Notes under the pieces: model-generated
Database searches by the model: none
Seen by the model: the letters and a program-made list of their open reading frames with translations, nothing else
What the model was told of the DNA's origin: nothing
NCBI RefSeq assembly: GCF_030145815.1
Contig: NZ_JAIXHL010000007.1
Location: forward strand, 1-64,000
Reading direction: 5' to 3'
DNA: 64,000 nucleotides
DNA from: Sphingomonas sp.
GTDB taxonomy: Bacteria; Pseudomonadota; Alphaproteobacteria; Sphingomonadales; Sphingomonadaceae
Shown here: one piece after another, positions 27,500 to 36,872 of the stretch
How positions within the stretch are numbered: the stretch's first letter is position 1
Layout: each line of letters opens with the position of its first letter
Translations under genes and position numbers: made by a program

Positions 27500-27532
27500 G
27501 CCTGCGGCCAGCGCGGGGAAGGTCGCACAAAA

Positions 27533-27565
27533 AAATGCTGCGCAGCATGGGGCTGCGCAGCATTT
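27533..27565 (-). terminator. Terminator of the GH3-GH3-GH10 operon
   Basis: A perfect 13-bp stem AAATGCTGCGCAG/CTGCGCAGCATTT (27533-27545 with 27553-27565). On the - strand it runs into a T-tract (complement of CACAAAAA). It follows the GH10 stop by 23 bases. Confidence 0.85.
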
Positions 27566-27588
27566 GGTTATCCGTCGACGGATAGTGC

Positions 27589-28734
27589 TTAGGCGATCGC
27601 CTTGGCCTCCCCGAACAAGCGCGCCAGTTCGGTCCGCATCGGTTTCGCTCGAAAGCTGCTGTCATACGGGCAGCAACGCTGCGGCAGCCCGTCCTTGCGC
27701 GGCGCGAACCCCTGCAGCCAGCTATATTTGTCGACCATGCCCCAGGCGAGCACGTCGCGCAGCTGGGGGTAGGACAGCATCAGCTCCATATAGGCGCGCA
27801 GATAGGCAACGACGCCCGCGTCACGCTGCGCCGGGTCGCCGGGCAGGGCGTTATCCTTGACGTCGAGCTCGGTGATGACGAGGCGATAGCCCATCCCCAC
27901 GGCTTCATCGATGAACTTGCGCCATTCGCGTTCCTGATACGGGCCAAGCCCGGTGGCGGGGTCGAGCTTGAACATTTCGATATGGCTCTGGATGCCCAGC
28001 GCATCGACCGGCACGTTGCGCTTGCGGAACCCCTCCAGAAGCTTGAGCACGCCGGCGCGATGCTTTTCGTTGCCCGGCTCCCAGCTCATATAGTCGTTAT
28101 AGACCAGCTCCGCGTTCGGCATTTCCGCGCGCGCAGTGTGGAAGGCGAGGTCCAGAACCGGTTCGACACCCCCCATCGCTTTGGAAAGCGAGGTTTCGAC
28201 CAGCCCCGACGTCTCGGGATCGACCGCCTCATTGACCACGTCCCAGCTGCGGATCGTGTCTTTGTACCGCCGCATTACGGTCTGGATATGATCGGTCAGG
28301 ATCTTCTCAGCCGCCGCCTTGGGCGCCGACCCGAAGTCGTGATTGTTGAGCCAGTTCGGAAACCATTTCGGCCGCGCCCACAGCAAGGTGTGCCCGCGCA
28401 CGTCGAGCCCCTTGCCGCGCGCCCAGGCGACCATCCCGTCGAACCGCTCGAAGCGATATTCGGTGGGTGAGGGGCGCAGCGCCTGCCACTTCATCTCATT
28501 TTCGGCGACGATCACGCCGCATTCGCGCTCGATGATGGCCGCATAGTCAGGGTTGTTGAACGACCCCGCATCCGCGCCCGGCGGCGCCCAGGCAACGGCA
28601 CTACCGAACCGCCGCCCCTTGCGTCGCGCGATCGCATCGATGCCCGGCGGCGGAATAGTCGCCCCGGCCGAGGTGGCGGCGACGAGCGGAAGCGCGGCAA
28701 TGCCAGCGAGCGTCTGGCGGCGGGTCGGGTTCAT
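27589..28734 (-). CDS. GH10 endo-1,4-beta-xylanase
   Basis: A 381-residue family 10 xylanase that cuts the xylan main chain inside. The acid/base is Glu169 in WDVVNEAVD and the nucleophile Glu289 in VITELDV; the -1 subsite motif GHTLLWA and QSHIEM are also present. The N terminus MNPTRRQTLAGIAALPLVAA is a twin-arginine (Tat) signal, so it is exported folded, probably to the periplasm. That suggests trimming of imported xylo-oligosaccharides rather than attack on whole xylan. It is the last gene of the operon that begins at 33568 behind operator site 3. Confidence 0.95.
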   Translation of the reverse strand: MNPTRRQTLAGIAALPLVAATSAGATIPPPGIDAIARRKGRRFGSAVAWAPPGADAGSFNNPDYAAIIERECGVIVAENEMKWQALRPSPTEYRFERFDGMVAWARGKGLDVRGHTLLWARPKWFPNWLNNHDFGSAPKAAAEKILTDHIQTVMRRYKDTIRSWDVVNEAVDPETSGLVETSLSKAMGGVEPVLDLAFHTARAEMPNAELVYNDYMSWEPGNEKHRAGVLKLLEGFRKRNVPVDALGIQSHIEMFKLDPATGLGPYQEREWRKFIDEAVGMGYRLVITELDVKDNALPGDPAQRDAGVVAYLRAYMELMLSYPQLRDVLAWGMVDKYSWLQGFAPRKDGLPQRCCPYDSSFRAKPMRTELARLFGEAKAIA

Positions 28735-28787
28735 CGGGACTCCTTGGATTTACCAGTCATGCATCGTGCCGTCCGTGCCGGCATGGC

Positions 28788-31169
28788 TCAGACAATGGTC
28801 AGCAGCGCGGATTTGAGCGCGGCGGAGCTGTTGCCCACGCGAATATCGACCTCGCCCGCTTCGACGATCTCGCGCATATTCGCGTCCCAGATCGCGAAGG
28901 TCTCGGCGGGCAGGTCGAAGCGGACGGTGCGCGTTTCGCCAGGCTGGAGCGTCACACGCTCAAAGCCCTTGAGCTGGAGCACCGGCTGGGTCACCGATGC
29001 GGTGCGGCGGCTGATGTAAAGCTGCACCACCTCGTCGCCCGCGCGCATGCCGGTGTTGCGGACCTCGACCGATACGCTGACCTGGCCGTCGCGCTGCATC
29101 GTCGCAGCCGACAGCTTCGGCGCGCTGATCGCAAAGCTGGTGTAGCTCAGCCCATGGCCGAACGGAAACAAGGGCGCCTTGTCCGCGAACAGGTATCCGC
29201 GCCGCGCCGACGGCTTGTGGTTGTAGAAGAACGGGATCTGCCCTGCATCGCGGATCACCGTGACCGGCAGCTTCGCGCCCGGATTGATCCGGCCGAACAG
29301 CGCTTCGGCCATCGCGGTGCCGCCTTCCTGGCCCGGATACCAGCATTCGAGTACGGCGTTGGCCTTGCCGATCACGGCGGGCCAGCTCGGCGGACGGCCA
29401 TTGATCGCGGTGATCACCAGCGGCTTGCCGAGCGCGGCCATCGCCGCGACCAGCTCATTCTGCTCACCGACGATATCGACGCTGGTCCGGTCGCCCAGGT
29501 GGTTCTTGGCAAAGCCCTCACGGCTGGTCTGTTCAGTGTCGCCGATCGCGAGCACGATCGCATCGGCGCCCTTCGCGACCGCGACAGCCTGCGCGATCAG
29601 GTCGCGGTTCTTGGCCGGTTCGGCTAGCAGCACCTCGTTCGCCGAGCGGTCCTCGCTCTGGGTGATGAACACGCCCTGCGCGGTCAGCAGCTCGACCTTG
29701 TCGCCGACCAGTGCGCGCAGCCCTTCGATCAGGCTGACGGTTTGCTTGGGGACGCTCGAATAACCGCCCAACCGCGCGATGGCGTGGTTGGGGCCGATCA
29801 CCGCGAGCTTGCGGACCTTGCCCTCCGCGAACGGCAAAGTGCCATCATTGGTGAGCAAACACAGCGACTTGCGCGCCGCCTCCAGCGCCAGCGCGCGGGC
29901 TTCGGCGTTGCCGGTGATGCGCTCGGCCAGCGCGGCGTCGCCATAGGGGTTTTCGAACAGCCCCGCGCGGAATTTGAGCGTCAACATGCGCGCGACCGCG
30001 CGGTCGATCGCGCTCACCTCGACCTTGCCAGCGCGCACCTGATCGACCAGCGTGCGGAACGCCATGCCATCGGGCAGTTCGCTGTCCACCCCCGCAGCGA
30101 GCGCGAGCCGGGCGGTTTCGGCCAGATCGGCGGCGACGTGATGGATGCTCTCCAGCTCGTTGACCGCGCCATAATCGCTCGCGATCAGTCCGTCGAAGCC
30201 CCATTCGCCGCGCAGCACATCGCCGATCAGCCAGGTGTTTGCATGGCTCGGCACGCCGTCGATCTCGTTATAGCTCGGCATCACCGCGCCGATCGACGTG
30301 CGCTTCACGATCTCGCGGAACGGCGGAAAGAAATACTCGCGCAACTCACGTTCGGACAATTGCGCCGGGCCGACATTGACGCCGCTTTCGGGCTGGCCAT
30401 GGCCGGTCATGTGCTTGAGCGTCGCATAGACCTTGCCATCGGCGAGCCGGTCGAACTTGCCCGGCCCCTGCAGTCCCTCGACCGCCGCGACGCCCAGTTC
30501 CGCCACGAGATAGGGGCATTCGCCGAACGTTTCCTCGATCCGCCCCCAGCGCGGGTCGCGCACGATGTCGACCACGGGCGAGAGGACATAGGGGACGCCG
30601 CGCGCCCGCGTTTCGCGCGCGATGACCGACTGGACGCGTCGCATCAGATCGCGGTCGAACGCTCCGGCAAGGCCGATCGCCTGCGGGAACATCGTCGCGT
30701 CGGTGGCCATATAGCCGTGCAGCGATTCCTCATGGAATAGCACCGGGATGCCGAGCCGCGTGTCGTTGAGCGCCCAGCGCTGCATCGCGTTGATGAAGTC
30801 GACCGTCTCGCGCGGGGTGCGCCAGCGCGCGGCGGTGCCGCCGGCCGCGCCGGTAATCCCCGGCACGCCGCGCTTGTCCGACGGGCGGGTGACATGGCCG
30901 ACGCCATTGGGATAAGCCGCAGACGCCTTCTTCGCATTGAAGTCGAGGCCGTCCATGACCTCTTCCTTGCGCGCCCAGATGGCGATCATCTGGCCGACCT
31001 TTTCCTCCAGCGTCATCCGGCCGAGCAAGTCGGCGACGCGGGCAGGAATCGGCGCGCGCGCATCCTTGTAGAGCGGCGCGGCCAGCGCGTGCGCGGCGGG
31101 GGCCAGCGCGACTGCACCGGCTGCGACGGACGCACCGGCAAGCAGACGCAGCGCGGCGCGGCGCTTCAC
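28788..31169 (-). CDS. GH3 beta-xylosidase/beta-glucosidase (Tat-exported)
   Basis: A 793-residue family 3 glycosidase with the TIM barrel, sandwich domain and C-terminal fibronectin III-like domain. The nucleophile is Asp332 in LIASDYGAV, and the substrate-binding KHMTGHG block is near residue 252. The N terminus MKRRAALRLLAGASVAAGAVA is a twin-arginine type signal. It overlaps the upstream GH3 gene by 4 bp with a GTG start (GTGA). The pair is clearly homologous over the whole length (for example SPVVD-RDPRWGRIEETFGE in both), so they derive from a tandem duplication. Xylosidase activity is inferred from context. Confidence 0.93.
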   Translation of the reverse strand: MKRRAALRLLAGASVAAGAVALAPAAHALAAPLYKDARAPIPARVADLLGRMTLEEKVGQMIAIWARKEEVMDGLDFNAKKASAAYPNGVGHVTRPSDKRGVPGITGAAGGTAARWRTPRETVDFINAMQRWALNDTRLGIPVLFHEESLHGYMATDATMFPQAIGLAGAFDRDLMRRVQSVIARETRARGVPYVLSPVVDIVRDPRWGRIEETFGECPYLVAELGVAAVEGLQGPGKFDRLADGKVYATLKHMTGHGQPESGVNVGPAQLSERELREYFFPPFREIVKRTSIGAVMPSYNEIDGVPSHANTWLIGDVLRGEWGFDGLIASDYGAVNELESIHHVAADLAETARLALAAGVDSELPDGMAFRTLVDQVRAGKVEVSAIDRAVARMLTLKFRAGLFENPYGDAALAERITGNAEARALALEAARKSLCLLTNDGTLPFAEGKVRKLAVIGPNHAIARLGGYSSVPKQTVSLIEGLRALVGDKVELLTAQGVFITQSEDRSANEVLLAEPAKNRDLIAQAVAVAKGADAIVLAIGDTEQTSREGFAKNHLGDRTSVDIVGEQNELVAAMAALGKPLVITAINGRPPSWPAVIGKANAVLECWYPGQEGGTAMAEALFGRINPGAKLPVTVIRDAGQIPFFYNHKPSARRGYLFADKAPLFPFGHGLSYTSFAISAPKLSAATMQRDGQVSVSVEVRNTGMRAGDEVVQLYISRRTASVTQPVLQLKGFERVTLQPGETRTVRFDLPAETFAIWDANMREIVEAGEVDIRVGNSSAALKSALLTIV

Positions 31170-33568
31170 GGCGTCACCGCCAGCGTCACCGACTGAAGCG
31201 TGGCGGAATCGGCCCCGGTCATGATCTCGAACTCACCGGGTTCGATCACCCGCTTCATGTCGATATTCCACATCTGGAACGCGTCCGGGCCGAGCGTCAG
31301 CTTCACCGTCCGCGTCTCGCCGGGCTTGAGCGTCACGCGGCGGAAGGCCTTCAATTCCTTGATCGGGCGCGTCACCGATGCGACCTTGTCGCGGACATAG
31401 ACCTGCACCACCTCATCGCCTTCGCGCGCGCCGGTATTGGTGACATCGACCAGCACATCGACGCTGCTCCCCGCCTTGACCGAGGTCGCCGACAGGCGTG
31501 GCGTGGACAGAGTGAAGTGCGTGTAGCTGAGGCCGTAGCCGAACGGATACAGCGGCTTGGTGGTGTCGAACAGGTAACCGCGCTGCGCGCTCGGCTTGAC
31601 GTTATAGACCATCGGCAGCTGGCCGACATGGCGCGCGACCGTCACCGGCAGCTTGCCGCCCGGATTGACCCGCCCGAACAGCGTGTCGGCGATCGCATGC
31701 CCCTGCTGTTCGCCGCCATACCAGGTTTCGAGGATCGCGTCGGCCTGCTCGGCGATCTTGGGGTAGGAGGGTGGGCGGCCGTTGACGAGGACGACGACCA
31801 GCTTCTTGCCCAGCTTCTTCATCGCGTCGAACAGTTCCTGCTGCTCGCCGACCAGATCGAGGCTGGCGCGATCGCCGAGATGCGCGTCGGCCCAGGCTTC
31901 GCGGCTGGTCTGCTCAGTGTCGCCGATGAACAGCAGAATCGTGTCCGCCGCGCGCGCGGTCTCGACCGCCTGAGCGATGCGCTTGCGGTTCTCGGCCGGG
32001 TCGGACAGCTTGACCTCATCCGCCCACCAATCGTCATTCTCGGTGATCTTGACGCCCTCGGCGTGCACGATCTTCGCCTTGTCGCCGACCAGCGCGCGAA
32101 TGCCCTGCAGCGGAGTGACCGTCTCGGGCGGGATGCCATAATAACCGCCGAGCCGCGCGACATCGGCGTTCGGCCCGATCACCGCGATCGTCTGCGGCGC
32201 GTCGAGCGACAGCGGCAGCGCGGCGCCTTCATTTTTGAGCAGCACGAACGACTTCGCCGCCGCCTTGCGCGCGAGGGCGACCGATTCAGGGCTGTGGTTG
32301 ATCTTGGTGTCGGCCAGCTTCGCGTAGGGATTTTCGAACAGCCCGGCGCGGAACTTGATGCTCAGCATCCGTGACGTGGCGGTGTCGATCGCGCTCTGGC
32401 TAACCTCGCCCTTGCGCACCGCGTCGATCAGGGTCGAATAGGCGGTGGCGTTGGGCAATTCGCTATCGACGCCCGCCGCGAGCGCGCGCTTGGCGGCATC
32501 GGCGTTGGACACGGCGATCCGGTGAATGCCGACCATCTGCTCGATCGCATAATAGTCGCTCACCACCGCGCCGGGGAATTTCCATTCACCGCGCAGCACG
32601 TCGCCCAGCAGCCATTTATTGGCATGGCTCGGCACGCCGTCGATCTCGTTATAGCTCGCCATCACCGCCTCGACCCCGGTGCGGGTGACGACCGCCTCGA
32701 ACGGCGGGAAGAACACCTCGCGCAGCGTGCGTTCGGCAATCGGCGCGGGGCCGATATTGGTGCCGCTTTCGGGCTGGCCGTGGCCGGTCATATGCTTGAG
32801 CGTCGCGAACACCTTGCCCGGGCCGAGCACGCGGGCGCGGTTGGTGCCCTGCAACCCCTCGACCGCCGCGACGCCCATTTCGGAGACCAGATGCGGGTCC
32901 TCGCCGAACGTCTCCTCGATCCGCCCCCAGCGTGGGTCGCGCGCGACATCGACCACGGGGGACAGGACGAGATGGACCCCGCGCGCGCGTACTTCGCGGG
33001 CAATCGCGGCGTTGATGTCGCGGATCAGGTCCGGGTCCCAGGTGGAAGCCAGGCCGATCGACTGCGGGTAGCTGGTCGCGTCCTGTGCGGCGAGGCCGTG
33101 CAGTGCCTCTTCATGGAACAGCACCGGGATGCCGAGGCGCGTGCCCTCGACCGCCCATTTCTGGATCGCATTCACGTAAGCGATGCTGTCAGCAATGCTG
33201 CGCGGTGGCGTGACGCGCGGCGACACCGGACCCTTGCGGTCCGACGGGCGGGCGAGCTGGCCGATGCCGTGCGGATGCTTGGCTTTCGCCTTTGCCGGAT
33301 CGAACCAGTCCTGCGCGTCCTGAATCTCGACCTTGGTGTCCCAGATCGAGGTGATCTGGGCAACTTTTTCCTCCAGCGTCATCCGTGCGAGCAGGTCCGC
33401 AACGCGCGTCTCCAGCGGCAGTTTGGCGTTGCGATAGGGGGCGTCGGCCGGGGGGCGCTGTGCCGTGGCTTGCGCGGGACTGGGAGCCGGGGTGGCAGGC
33501 GTGCCAGCTATCACAGCGGGCGTTGCCGATACGCTCGCCAGCAACAGGGCGACCCAAGCCTTTCGCAT
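31166..33568 (-). CDS. GH3 beta-xylosidase/beta-glucosidase (Sec-exported)
   Basis: An 800-residue family 3 glycosidase, first gene of the operon GH3-GH3-GH10. The nucleophile is Asp338 in VVSDYYAIEQ, with KHMTGHGQPESG near 258 and a C-terminal fibronectin III-like domain. It has an ordinary Sec signal (MRKAWVALLLASVSATPAVIA), unlike its paralogue. The start at 33568 has AGGAGA in front. The frame stays open to 34765 only as an antisense shadow of the GH67 gene. Operator site 3 lies 39 bases upstream. It likely removes xylose from xylo-oligosaccharides in the periplasm. Confidence 0.94.
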   Translation of the reverse strand: MRKAWVALLLASVSATPAVIAGTPATPAPSPAQATAQRPPADAPYRNAKLPLETRVADLLARMTLEEKVAQITSIWDTKVEIQDAQDWFDPAKAKAKHPHGIGQLARPSDRKGPVSPRVTPPRSIADSIAYVNAIQKWAVEGTRLGIPVLFHEEALHGLAAQDATSYPQSIGLASTWDPDLIRDINAAIAREVRARGVHLVLSPVVDVARDPRWGRIEETFGEDPHLVSEMGVAAVEGLQGTNRARVLGPGKVFATLKHMTGHGQPESGTNIGPAPIAERTLREVFFPPFEAVVTRTGVEAVMASYNEIDGVPSHANKWLLGDVLRGEWKFPGAVVSDYYAIEQMVGIHRIAVSNADAAKRALAAGVDSELPNATAYSTLIDAVRKGEVSQSAIDTATSRMLSIKFRAGLFENPYAKLADTKINHSPESVALARKAAAKSFVLLKNEGAALPLSLDAPQTIAVIGPNADVARLGGYYGIPPETVTPLQGIRALVGDKAKIVHAEGVKITENDDWWADEVKLSDPAENRKRIAQAVETARAADTILLFIGDTEQTSREAWADAHLGDRASLDLVGEQQELFDAMKKLGKKLVVVLVNGRPPSYPKIAEQADAILETWYGGEQQGHAIADTLFGRVNPGGKLPVTVARHVGQLPMVYNVKPSAQRGYLFDTTKPLYPFGYGLSYTHFTLSTPRLSATSVKAGSSVDVLVDVTNTGAREGDEVVQVYVRDKVASVTRPIKELKAFRRVTLKPGETRTVKLTLGPDAFQMWNIDMKRVIEPGEFEIMTGADSATLQSVTLAVTP

Positions 33569-33606
33569 CTTCACTCTCCTGAATCGAACCGCAAAACGGT
33601 CTTTAT

Positions 33607-33620
33607 TGTTAGCGCTACCA
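33607..33620. promoter_or_regulatory. LacI-type operator, site 3 (GH3 operon / GH67)
   Basis: TGTTAGCGCTACCA, a 14-bp near-perfect palindrome (only the third position and its partner break symmetry). It lies between the divergent GH3 operon (start 33568) and the GH67 gene (start 33677), so it can control both. Confidence 0.88.
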
Positions 33621-33676
33621 TGGTATGAGGGGATCGAGCTTGTCAAGCAGCGACCGGCCAGGAATCGGATCGGCGC

Positions 33677-35701
33677 ATGGCGAAGGGGATGAGGATGGTG
33701 ACCGTGCGGCTCTGTGCCCTGTTGCTGCTCGTGACGGTGCTGATGACCGGCGGCGCGGCGCGTGCGGAGGACGGATATCGCTTGTGGCTGCGCCATGCGC
33801 CCGTCGCCGATGCTGCGCAGCATCGCCCCGCCACCGTCACCCTGATCGGCAGCGATTCGCCGACTGCCCGACTGGCGCGCGACGAGTTGCAGCGCGGCCT
33901 TGCCGAGCTGCGCTTCGTATCTGCGATCACCCTCCGCAAGGTGACGACTCCGGGCGAGCGCGCAGGCGCGTTCCGCATCAGCGGTGCCGAGATCACCGCC
34001 GCGAGCGATAGCGGGCTGCTCTACGGCGCCTTCGCCCTGCTGCGGGAGCTGGGGCAGGGCAAGGCGATCGGCGCGATCCACCTCGATGAAGCGCCCGCCT
34101 ACACGTTGCGCATGCTCAACCATTGGGACAATCCCGACGGGCATGTCGAGCGCGGCTATGCCGGGCGGTCGATCTTCGACTGGTGGCATCTGCCCGGCCA
34201 TGTCGATGCGCGAATGACCGATTATGCGCGCGCCAATGCCTCGGTCGGGATCAACGGCGTCGTCGTCAATAACGTCAACGCCCGCGCGATGATGCTGGAG
34301 CCGCGCTACATCGCCAAGATCAAGGCGCTGGCCGACACCTTCCGGCCCTGGGGCATTCGCGTCTATGTCTCGGCCCGCTTCTCCGCGCCGCGCGACATTG
34401 GCGGGCTCAAGACCGCCGACCCGCTCGATCCGGCAGTACGCGCCTGGTGGAAGGCGAAGGCGGACGAGATTTACGCCGCGATCCCCGATTTCGGCGGCTT
34501 CCTGGTCAAGGCCAATTCCGAAGGCCAGCCGGGGCCGCAGGATTATGGCCGCAGCCATGCCGATGGCGCGAACATGCTTGCCGAGGCGATCGGCGGCCGC
34601 GGCACCGTGATCTGGCGCGCCTTCGTCTATGCCGCCGAGAACAAGGAGGATCGCGCCAAGCAGGCGTTCACCGAGTTCCAGCCGCTCGACGGCAAGTTTG
34701 CGTCGAATGTGGTCGTGCAGGTCAAGAACGGACCGATCGACTTCCAGCCGCGCGAGCCGTTCCACCCGCTGTTCGGCGCGATGCCGAAGACGCGGCTGAG
34801 CCTCGAGCTGCAGATCACCAAGGAATATCTCGGCTTCGCCTCACACCTCGCCTTCCTCGCCCCCTTGTTCGAGGAGGCGCTCGACGCCGATACCGGGCGC
34901 AGCGGCAGCGTTTCGCGGACGGTCAGCGTCATCGCCGGGGTCGCGAATACCGGGAGCGACCGCAACTGGACGGGATCGCATTTCGATCAGGCCAACTGGT
35001 ACGCCTTTGGGCGGTTAGCGTGGAACCCAAAGCTGGCGAGCGACCAGATCGCCCGCGAATGGGCCGCGCAGACCTTCAGTCGCGATCCCGCGTTCCTGAA
35101 CGCCGTCGTGCCGATGATGCTGGGCAGCCGCGATGCGGTGGTCGACTATATGACCCCGCTCGGCCTCGCCCATGTCATGGGCACCGGCCATCATTACGGC
35201 CCCGCGCCGTGGGTGTCCGATCTGGCCCGGCCGGAATGGAACCCGGTCTATTACCACCGTGCTGACCGTGACGGCATCGGCTTCGACCGCACCCCGACCG
35301 GCAGCAACGCGCTCGCCCAATATGCACCGGACGTGGCGAAGCGCTTGCTGGCAGACGAGGAATTGCTGCTGTGGTTCCGCCGTGTGTCGTGGGATCATCG
35401 ACTGAAGAACGGGAATACCCTGTGGGAGGAACTGCCGCGCCGCTATGACCGGGGCGTGGCCGCTGTCGAGCGGATGCGCGCGACCTGGGCAACGCTCGCG
35501 CCGCATGTCGATGCGCAGCGTCATCGCGCTGTCGCTGACTTCCTCAACATCCAACGCGACGAGGCACAATGGTGGCGCGACGCCAGCCTTGCTTATTGGT
35601 CGACCGTTTCCGGTCGTGCGCTCCCGACCGGTCATAGCGCGCCCCGGTATCCGCTGAGTTGGTATCAGGCGCAGAACTTCCCTGAGGCGCCCGGCGAATG
35701 A
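33677..35701 (+). CDS. GH67 alpha-glucuronidase
   Basis: A 674-residue enzyme that removes (4-O-methyl-)glucuronic acid from the non-reducing end of glucuronoxylan oligosaccharides. The acid Glu282 (VKANSEGQPGP), and the pair Asp355 (KNGPIDFQPREP) and Glu383 (ITKEYLG), keep the same spacing (73 and 28 residues) as the known GH67 catalytic residues of Cellvibrio GlcA67A. An N-terminal signal peptide (ending ARA-ED near residue 30) sends it to the periplasm. ATG 33677 starts the frame; ATG 33695 has a better AAGGGG site in front. It shows that the substrate is glucuronoxylan, not plain xylan. Confidence 0.94.
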   Translation: MAKGMRMVTVRLCALLLLVTVLMTGGAARAEDGYRLWLRHAPVADAAQHRPATVTLIGSDSPTARLARDELQRGLAELRFVSAITLRKVTTPGERAGAFRISGAEITAASDSGLLYGAFALLRELGQGKAIGAIHLDEAPAYTLRMLNHWDNPDGHVERGYAGRSIFDWWHLPGHVDARMTDYARANASVGINGVVVNNVNARAMMLEPRYIAKIKALADTFRPWGIRVYVSARFSAPRDIGGLKTADPLDPAVRAWWKAKADEIYAAIPDFGGFLVKANSEGQPGPQDYGRSHADGANMLAEAIGGRGTVIWRAFVYAAENKEDRAKQAFTEFQPLDGKFASNVVVQVKNGPIDFQPREPFHPLFGAMPKTRLSLELQITKEYLGFASHLAFLAPLFEEALDADTGRSGSVSRTVSVIAGVANTGSDRNWTGSHFDQANWYAFGRLAWNPKLASDQIAREWAAQTFSRDPAFLNAVVPMMLGSRDAVVDYMTPLGLAHVMGTGHHYGPAPWVSDLARPEWNPVYYHRADRDGIGFDRTPTGSNALAQYAPDVAKRLLADEELLLWFRRVSWDHRLKNGNTLWEELPRRYDRGVAAVERMRATWATLAPHVDAQRHRAVADFLNIQRDEAQWWRDASLAYWSTVSGRALPTGHSAPRYPLSWYQAQNFPEAPGE

Positions 35702-35762
35702 TTGCGCTCCCAAATCAGGTGACGCTGCGCTTGCTGCGACGGGCAAACGGGGCGTATGTGCC

Positions 35763-36872
35763 ATGATCATGGCCTCATCCGCACCTGCCAAGCCCCGTTC
35801 GTCCCGCCGCCGTGGTGGCGCTCCCACCATCGCCGATGTCGCGGCGGAGGCGCACTGCTCGCCGATGACGGTCAGCCGCGTGATCAATGGCGAGGGCAAT
35901 GTGCGCGAGAATACGCGCGAACAGGTGCTGGCGGCGATTGCCAAGCTTAACTTCGCGCCCAACCGCGCGGCGCGCAGCCTGGCGGGTGGCGAGCAATTGC
36001 GGATCGCGCTGATGTTCGACAACCCGTCGGCATCCTATCTTAGCGAGTTTCTGATGGGCGCCCTGGAAGAGGCGAGCCGCGCCGACATCCACCTCGTCGT
36101 CCAGAATTGCGAGAATGTTGCCGAGGCCAAGTCGCTGGTCCACCACCTGATCGATGGCGGGATCAAGGGCTTCATCCTCCCCCCGCCCTTGTGCGACGAC
36201 CAGAGCGTGCTCGACCTGATCACCGACGCCGGGGCCGTCGCCATCGCGGTCGGTCCCGGCAAGGCGAGCGGGTCGCACGCTGCGGTGCTGATCGACGATT
36301 TCCAGGCCGCGTACGACATGACGCGGCACATCATCGATCTTGGCCATACGCGCATCGGGTTCATCATCGGCAACCCCGAACAGGTATCCAGCGGCCGCCG
36401 CCTCAACGGTTACAAGGCTGCGCTCGAAGCCGCGGGCATCCCGGTGCGCGAAGAGCTGATCGCGCAGGGCCGCTTCACCTATCGCTCGGGGATGCAGGCG
36501 TCGGAGCGGCTGATCTCGGTCGATCCGCGTCCGACCGCGATCTTCGCGTCGAACGACGATATGGCCGCCGCGACCGTCGCGGTCGCGCATCGGCTGCACC
36601 TTGATGTGCCCAACGACATCACCGTGTGCGGCTTCGACGATACCGCGATGGCGAGCACGATCTGGCCCGAGCTGACCACGATCCGCCAGCCGATCCGCGG
36701 CATGACCGCCTGGGCGGTGTCGGCGGCGGTGCGCTTCCTCAAGGCCAAGCGCAATGGCGAGCCGCTGGAGGTCGAGCAGAAAACCTTGCCCTACACGCTG
36801 GTGCGCCGCGATTCGGATTCCGCTCCGACGCTGGCCCGCCGCGCCTCTCCCAAACGGAGCCCCGATGCCTGA
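35763..36872 (+). CDS. LacI-family regulator of the xylan/xylose regulon
   Basis: A 369-residue repressor. The LacI helix-turn-helix and hinge are TIADVAAEAHCSPMTVSRVI through NRAARSLAG (residues about 21-75), followed by a periplasmic-binding-protein-like sugar domain with typical blocks (AIFASNDDMAAATV, ITVCGFDDTAMAS, TTIRQPI). It lies between GH67 and the xylonate dehydratase, 61 bases after the former, and overlaps the latter by 8 bp. It is the only LacI-type gene in the window, so it most likely binds the five TGGTAGCGCTAACA-like operators. Its inducer is probably xylose or a xylan fragment (inference). Confidence 0.92.
   Translation: MIMASSAPAKPRSSRRRGGAPTIADVAAEAHCSPMTVSRVINGEGNVRENTREQVLAAIAKLNFAPNRAARSLAGGEQLRIALMFDNPSASYLSEFLMGALEEASRADIHLVVQNCENVAEAKSLVHHLIDGGIKGFILPPPLCDDQSVLDLITDAGAVAIAVGPGKASGSHAAVLIDDFQAAYDMTRHIIDLGHTRIGFIIGNPEQVSSGRRLNGYKAALEAAGIPVREELIAQGRFTYRSGMQASERLISVDPRPTAIFASNDDMAAATVAVAHRLHLDVPNDITVCGFDDTAMASTIWPELTTIRQPIRGMTAWAVSAAVRFLKAKRNGEPLEVEQKTLPYTLVRRDSDSAPTLARRASPKRSPDA

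Noticed and set aside
33569..34765. N-terminal extension of the GH3 gene to 34765
   Set aside because: The extension is antisense to GH67, lacks sense motifs and would put the signal peptide inside the protein; ATG 33568 has a good ribosome site.
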